A stretch of 8,400 nucleotides of DNA from Sphaerochaeta sp. (GTDB lineage Bacteria; Spirochaetota; Spirochaetia; Sphaerochaetales; Sphaerochaetaceae): contig JALOBD010000098.1 in the NCBI GenBank assembly GCA_023228445.1, forward strand, positions 1 to 8,400. Direction: 5' to 3'. A program made the position numbers and the translations under genes. Below the pieces are notes generated by a model. It saw only the letters and a program-made list of their open reading frames with translations. It was not told where the DNA came from and ran no database searches. Within the stretch, counting starts at the first letter, position 1; each line of letters opens with the position of its first letter. Of the stretch, positions 6,471 to 8,400 are shown in pieces.

Positions 6471-6473
6471 CCA
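6454..6473 (+). repeat. Tandem 9-bp direct repeats in the pflB promoter
   Basis: GTTCTACCA occurs at 6454-6462 and again at 6465-6473, an 11-bp period that places both copies on the same face of the helix. They sit between the Crp/Fnr-type box and the pflB start and overlap the candidate promoter elements. This may be a binding site for a second regulator, or a duplicated -10 element, since the reverse complement contains TAGAAC twice. Confidence 0.55.
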
Positions 6474-6503
6474 TGGACAAGAGAGAGTTACTGTGATTGA
6501 AAT
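6474..6503 (+). promoter_or_regulatory. Candidate promoter of the Fnr-like gene, overlapped by the operator
   Basis: TGGACA (6474-6479, 5 of 6) and TGAAAT (6498-6503, 4 of 6) are 18 bp apart, predicting a start near 6510 and a leader of about 24 bases with TAGGAG before the ATG. The -10 hexamer lies inside the TGTGAT-N4-ATCACA palindrome, so a bound regulator would block it. The match is weak; the overlap makes negative autoregulation plausible. Confidence 0.3.
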
Positions 6504-6507
6504 CACA
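6492..6507. promoter_or_regulatory. Crp/Fnr-family operator TGTGAT-N4-ATCACA between pflB and the fnr-like gene
   Basis: TGTGATTGAAATCACA is a perfect 6-base-arm palindrome, and flanking TA (6489-6490) and TA (6509-6510) extend the symmetry beyond one mismatched pair. It matches the CRP consensus TGTGA-N6-TCACA fully. It matches the FNR consensus TTGAT-N4-ATCAA at four of five bases per half. It is placed to activate pflB (centre -41.5 or -61.5) and overlaps the candidate -10 of the adjacent Crp/Fnr gene, whose product is its most likely ligand. Confidence 0.85.
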
Positions 6508-6533
6508 ATAGAAGCATTTTACTAGGAGTTTTG

Positions 6534-7253
6534 ATGGAAAGCGCTGAACCCTGTAAGGATTGCACCAATGACCAGTGCATCCGAAACGTTCCACTCTTTG
6601 CCAGCCTCAATATCGAAGCAGTGCACGCCCTCACTGCCCAGATGGAGCACAAGCGCTACCAAAAGGGGGAGATCCTCGTGCGTGAGGGTGATCGTGCCGA
6701 TGGGTTCACGGTCATCCGCAGCGGGAGTGCGAAGGCCTATCGGCTGAGCGCCGATGGCCGCGAGCAGATTCTCTACATCTTTCCGGTCAATGACTACTAT
6801 GGCGCGCGCTTTCTGCTCACCGAGGAGGAGGTCCCCTATACCGTTGAAGCGCTCGAGGAGTGTGAGGTCTGTATCCTGAGCAAGGAACATTTCCGCACGC
6901 TGCTCTTCACCCAGCCGGAGGTGGCCATCGAGATCATCGAGGCGATGGCCAACCGGATGCGGGTTTTGGAGAGTGCGATGCAGTCGATGGGCGGGAGGAA
7001 CGCAGACCTCAGGATCGCCAGCTTGCTGTTGGAGTTCCGCCGCCCCTATGGGCGGGAGGTCGACGGGTACACCGAAATCTACCTGCCGCTGTCACGTGAA
7101 GGGCTTGCCAACTACCTCGGACTGGCGCGCGAGACGCTCAGCCGCAAGCTCAACGACCTGGAGGAGGAGGGGATCATCACCCTCATCGGCAGCCGGGTCG
7201 TACGGCTTGATGATCTTGAGCGTCTGCTCGCTCTTGCCAGCATCGTCTCCTAA
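6534..7253 (+). CDS. Crp/Fnr-family regulator with FNR-like cysteines (probable oxygen sensor)
   Basis: The protein has 239 residues: a cysteine-rich N-terminus, a cyclic-nucleotide-binding-type beta barrel (about 20-120), a dimerisation helix (about 127-152) and a C-terminal helix-turn-helix. Cys7, Cys10 and Cys15 (CX2CX4C) plus Cys113 in EALEECEVCILS correspond to Cys20, Cys23, Cys29 and Cys122 of E. coli FNR, with one residue less between the second and third. An oxygen-labile [4Fe-4S] cluster is therefore likely. The recognition helix LARETLSRKL carries Arg199, Glu200, Ser203 and Arg204: Glu, Ser and Arg as in FNR, but Arg199 where CRP has Arg180 and FNR has Val208. ATG 6534 follows AGGAG (6524-6528) by five bases; TTG 6531 is too close. 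The gene is divergent from pflB and shares a matching palindrome with it. The last 4 bases overlap the convergent permease gene. Confidence 0.92.
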   Translation: MESAEPCKDCTNDQCIRNVPLFASLNIEAVHALTAQMEHKRYQKGEILVREGDRADGFTVIRSGSAKAYRLSADGREQILYIFPVNDYYGARFLLTEEEVPYTVEALEECEVCILSKEHFRTLLFTQPEVAIEIIEAMANRMRVLESAMQSMGGRNADLRIASLLLEFRRPYGREVDGYTEIYLPLSREGLANYLGLARETLSRKLNDLEEEGIITLIGSRVVRLDDLERLLALASIVS

Positions 7254-7783
7254 TCGAGGTGTTCGATCCGCTCATAGAGGGTGGCTACCTCCTCTCCATT
7301 GAAGGAGCGGCCCATCACCAGCGTGATGGTGAGGATCACGGGGATATTCAACGCAAGGCGCGTGAGACCGAAGCGAAGGCCCAACGAGCTCAGCTCAAAG
7401 AGGATCATCGGGATCTTTGTCGTCGACCAAGCGCCGATGAGAATCAGGATGTTGGTGAAGGTGGCACCCTTGCGCATGAAGGCTGCAGCAATGGGGAAGA
7501 CCACGTAGAGGGGGCCTGCCGCCGCGCTGCCCAGGATGAATGCCAATACCCCTCCTGTGAGACCCGATCCCTCGCCCATGAAGCGCACCATCGTCTCACG
7601 CGGTACCCAGATATCCAGCAGGCCGAGGAGGATGAAGACCGGCGGGAGGATGAGCAGCATCTCCTTGAAGGAGGAGAGGACGGTAGTGGCTGCACGGCTT
7701 CCTGTCGGGCGGTCGATGAAGAAGAGCAGGGCGATGAGGGTGGCAGAGACGAGAAAGAGCAGGTAGGATTTGATACGTTTCAT
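7250..7783 (-). CDS. Permease half-subunit B (PF03773/DUF318-like integral membrane protein)
   Basis: This is a 177-residue hydrophobic protein with about five membrane segments (roughly 6-23, 41-60, 77-101, 109-129, 143-158) and a short polar C-terminus. A GSxxxxPxxVxFPxAA motif (85-100) and GA at 106-107 recur in the protein encoded just upstream, and the two align without gaps at an offset of three residues. This pattern resembles two halves of the predicted permease family PF03773, whose ArsP members export organoarsenicals; the substrate here is unknown and the ArsP-type cysteine motif is not seen. The start at 7783 has AGGAGG (7793-7788) four bases upstream, overlapping the stop of the preceding gene, so the pair is probably translationally coupled. 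The 3' end overlaps the Fnr-like gene by 4 bp. Confidence 0.75.
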   Translation of the reverse strand: MKRIKSYLLFLVSATLIALLFFIDRPTGSRAATTVLSSFKEMLLILPPVFILLGLLDIWVPRETMVRFMGEGSGLTGGVLAFILGSAAAGPLYVVFPIAAAFMRKGATFTNILILIGAWSTTKIPMILFELSSLGLRFGLTRLALNIPVILTITLVMGRSFNGEEVATLYERIEHLD

Positions 7784-7791
7784 GTGACCTC

Positions 7792-8271
7792 CTAGGCGAC
7801 GACCTTGCTGATGACGAAGGCCACCAGGAAGGAGAGGGCGAAGGCGAGGCTGTTGCGCAGGGCGGTGAACTTCTTGCCAAAGAACTTGACTTCAAGGGGT
7901 ATTGTGATGACACCGACCATCGTCAGCGTCGAGACGAACGCAGAGAGTTGCATGTAGCCGGCCCCGCTCTCCAGCAGCATCGCCGCCATGGGGAAGGCGA
8001 CGAAGGCCGGGATCAGCGTGATCGAGCCGACGAGGGCGGCAGCGAGGGTTCCCCACCACCCTGACGAGGAACCGATGATCGATCCGATCAACGCTGGGCT
8101 GAGCAGGGTGAGGATCAGGCCGATGGAGGTGATCATCCCCAACATCTGAGGCAGGATGTTCTCAAAGGATTTCCATGCCTTGATGAGCGAACGCCGGGTT
8201 TTTTCCCGATCCTTTGCAAATGAGAGCAACAGCAGCGCCAACGCGACTGTATAGAAAATTATGGTCTGCAC
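7792..8271 (-). CDS. Permease half-subunit A (PF03773/DUF318-like integral membrane protein)
   Basis: From GTG 8271 this gives 159 residues with about five membrane segments (roughly 2-18, 38-58, 76-100, 107-127, 141-158). The basic stretch 20-34 (DREKTRRSLIKAWKS) is probably cytoplasmic. GS at 82-83, Pro88, FP at 93-94, AA at 96-97, GA at 103-104, Glu127, Gly132, Phe135 and Arg139 are each matched three residues later in the downstream protein. GTG 8271 is preferred over ATG 8307 because GGAGG (8285-8281) lies nine bases before it and the ATG falls inside the promoter spacer; choosing the ATG would add 12 residues. It is the first gene of a two-gene operon (8-base gap). The halves probably associate into one transporter. 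Function and substrate are not recognised. Confidence 0.75.
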   Translation of the reverse strand: MQTIIFYTVALALLLLSFAKDREKTRRSLIKAWKSFENILPQMLGMITSIGLILTLLSPALIGSIIGSSSGWWGTLAAALVGSITLIPAFVAFPMAAMLLESGAGYMQLSAFVSTLTMVGVITIPLEVKFFGKKFTALRNSLAFALSFLVAFVISKVVA

Positions 8272-8295
8272 CGATGGGTTCCTCCGATACGGATA

Positions 8296-8324
8296 GATAT
8301 ACTGCATTTACTTGCTATTGGCAA
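8296..8324 (-). promoter_or_regulatory. Promoter of the split-permease operon
   Basis: On the minus strand TTGCCA (8324-8319, 5 of 6) and TATATC (8301-8296, 4 of 6) are exactly 17 bp apart. Transcription would begin near 8289, immediately before GGAGG (8285-8281) and the GTG start at 8271. This excludes ATG 8307, which lies within the spacer. Confidence 0.55.
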
Positions 8325-8369
8325 CTAAATGGATGGGTTTTCGAGCATTGCTGCACACCCAGTGGCAAA

Positions 8370-8393
8370 CGAACAATTCATTCCGTTTGTTCG
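8370..8393. repeat. Inverted repeat upstream of the permease promoter
   Basis: CGAACAA (8370-8376) and TTGTTCG (8387-8393) are perfect 7-base arms around a 10-base centre; AAACG (8367-8371) and CGTTT (8384-8388) give an alternative overlapping pair. The region from 8325 to the right edge has no gene that I can support. The repeat could be an operator for the permease operon or for a gene beyond the window. Confidence 0.4.
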
Positions 8394-8400
8394 CTGTGAC

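Noticed and set aside
1..8400. tRNA, rRNA, CRISPR array, insertion sequence or prophage genes
   Set aside because: No such structures, repeats or recognisable proteins were seen on either strand; the region looks like ordinary chromosomal DNA.

Overview
This window holds seven genes: six complete and one cut by the left edge. There is no RNA gene, CRISPR array, insertion sequence or stretch over 300 bases without a gene. The DNA is G+C-rich (upper fifties percent by eye) and codon use looks even. The content points to an anaerobic or facultative fermenter that senses oxygen and peroxide. A spirochaete such as a Sphaerochaeta relative would fit, but that is only an impression; nothing here fixes the taxon.

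Left (1-1724, minus strand): a membrane sensor protein with an N-terminal membrane helix, a two-lobed extracytoplasmic domain that looks like dCache, a second helix, a GGDEF domain with a degenerate active site, and an EAL domain with an intact EAL motif that runs off the window. It is probably a c-di-GMP phosphodiesterase or receptor.

Centre-left (1862-3450, plus strand): an aldo/keto reductase of the YghZ/Gpr type (L-glyceraldehyde 3-phosphate/methylglyoxal reductase), then an OhrR-like MarR regulator. The regulator has its own near-consensus promoter, which starts inside the reductase stop codon, and a strong 5' UTR inverted repeat.

Centre-right (3443-6419, minus strand): a two-gene operon, pflB then pflA, giving anaerobic cleavage of pyruvate to acetyl-CoA and formate. 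The pflA Shine-Dalgarno overlaps the pflB stop codon. A Crp/Fnr regulator with an FNR-like four-cysteine set (6534-7253) is divergent from pflB. The intergenic space holds a perfect TGTGAT-N4-ATCACA palindrome. It lies at exactly -41.5 or -61.5 from candidate pflB promoters and overlaps the regulator's own candidate promoter. The simplest reading is an oxygen-responsive switch that activates pflBA and represses itself.

Right (7250-8271, minus strand): two small membrane proteins that align with each other without gaps at a constant offset of three residues. They look like a permease of the PF03773 (DUF318/ArsP-like) type encoded as two half-genes. Both tail-to-tail gene pairs in the window (OhrR-like/pflA and Fnr-like/permease) overlap at their 3' ends, by 8 and 4 bp, with no clear terminator.

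I see no wholly new system. The most informative points are the hybrid CRP/FNR recognition helix that matches a hybrid operator, the tandem 9-bp repeats in the pflB promoter, the inactive-looking GGDEF domain, the split permease and several start-codon corrections.
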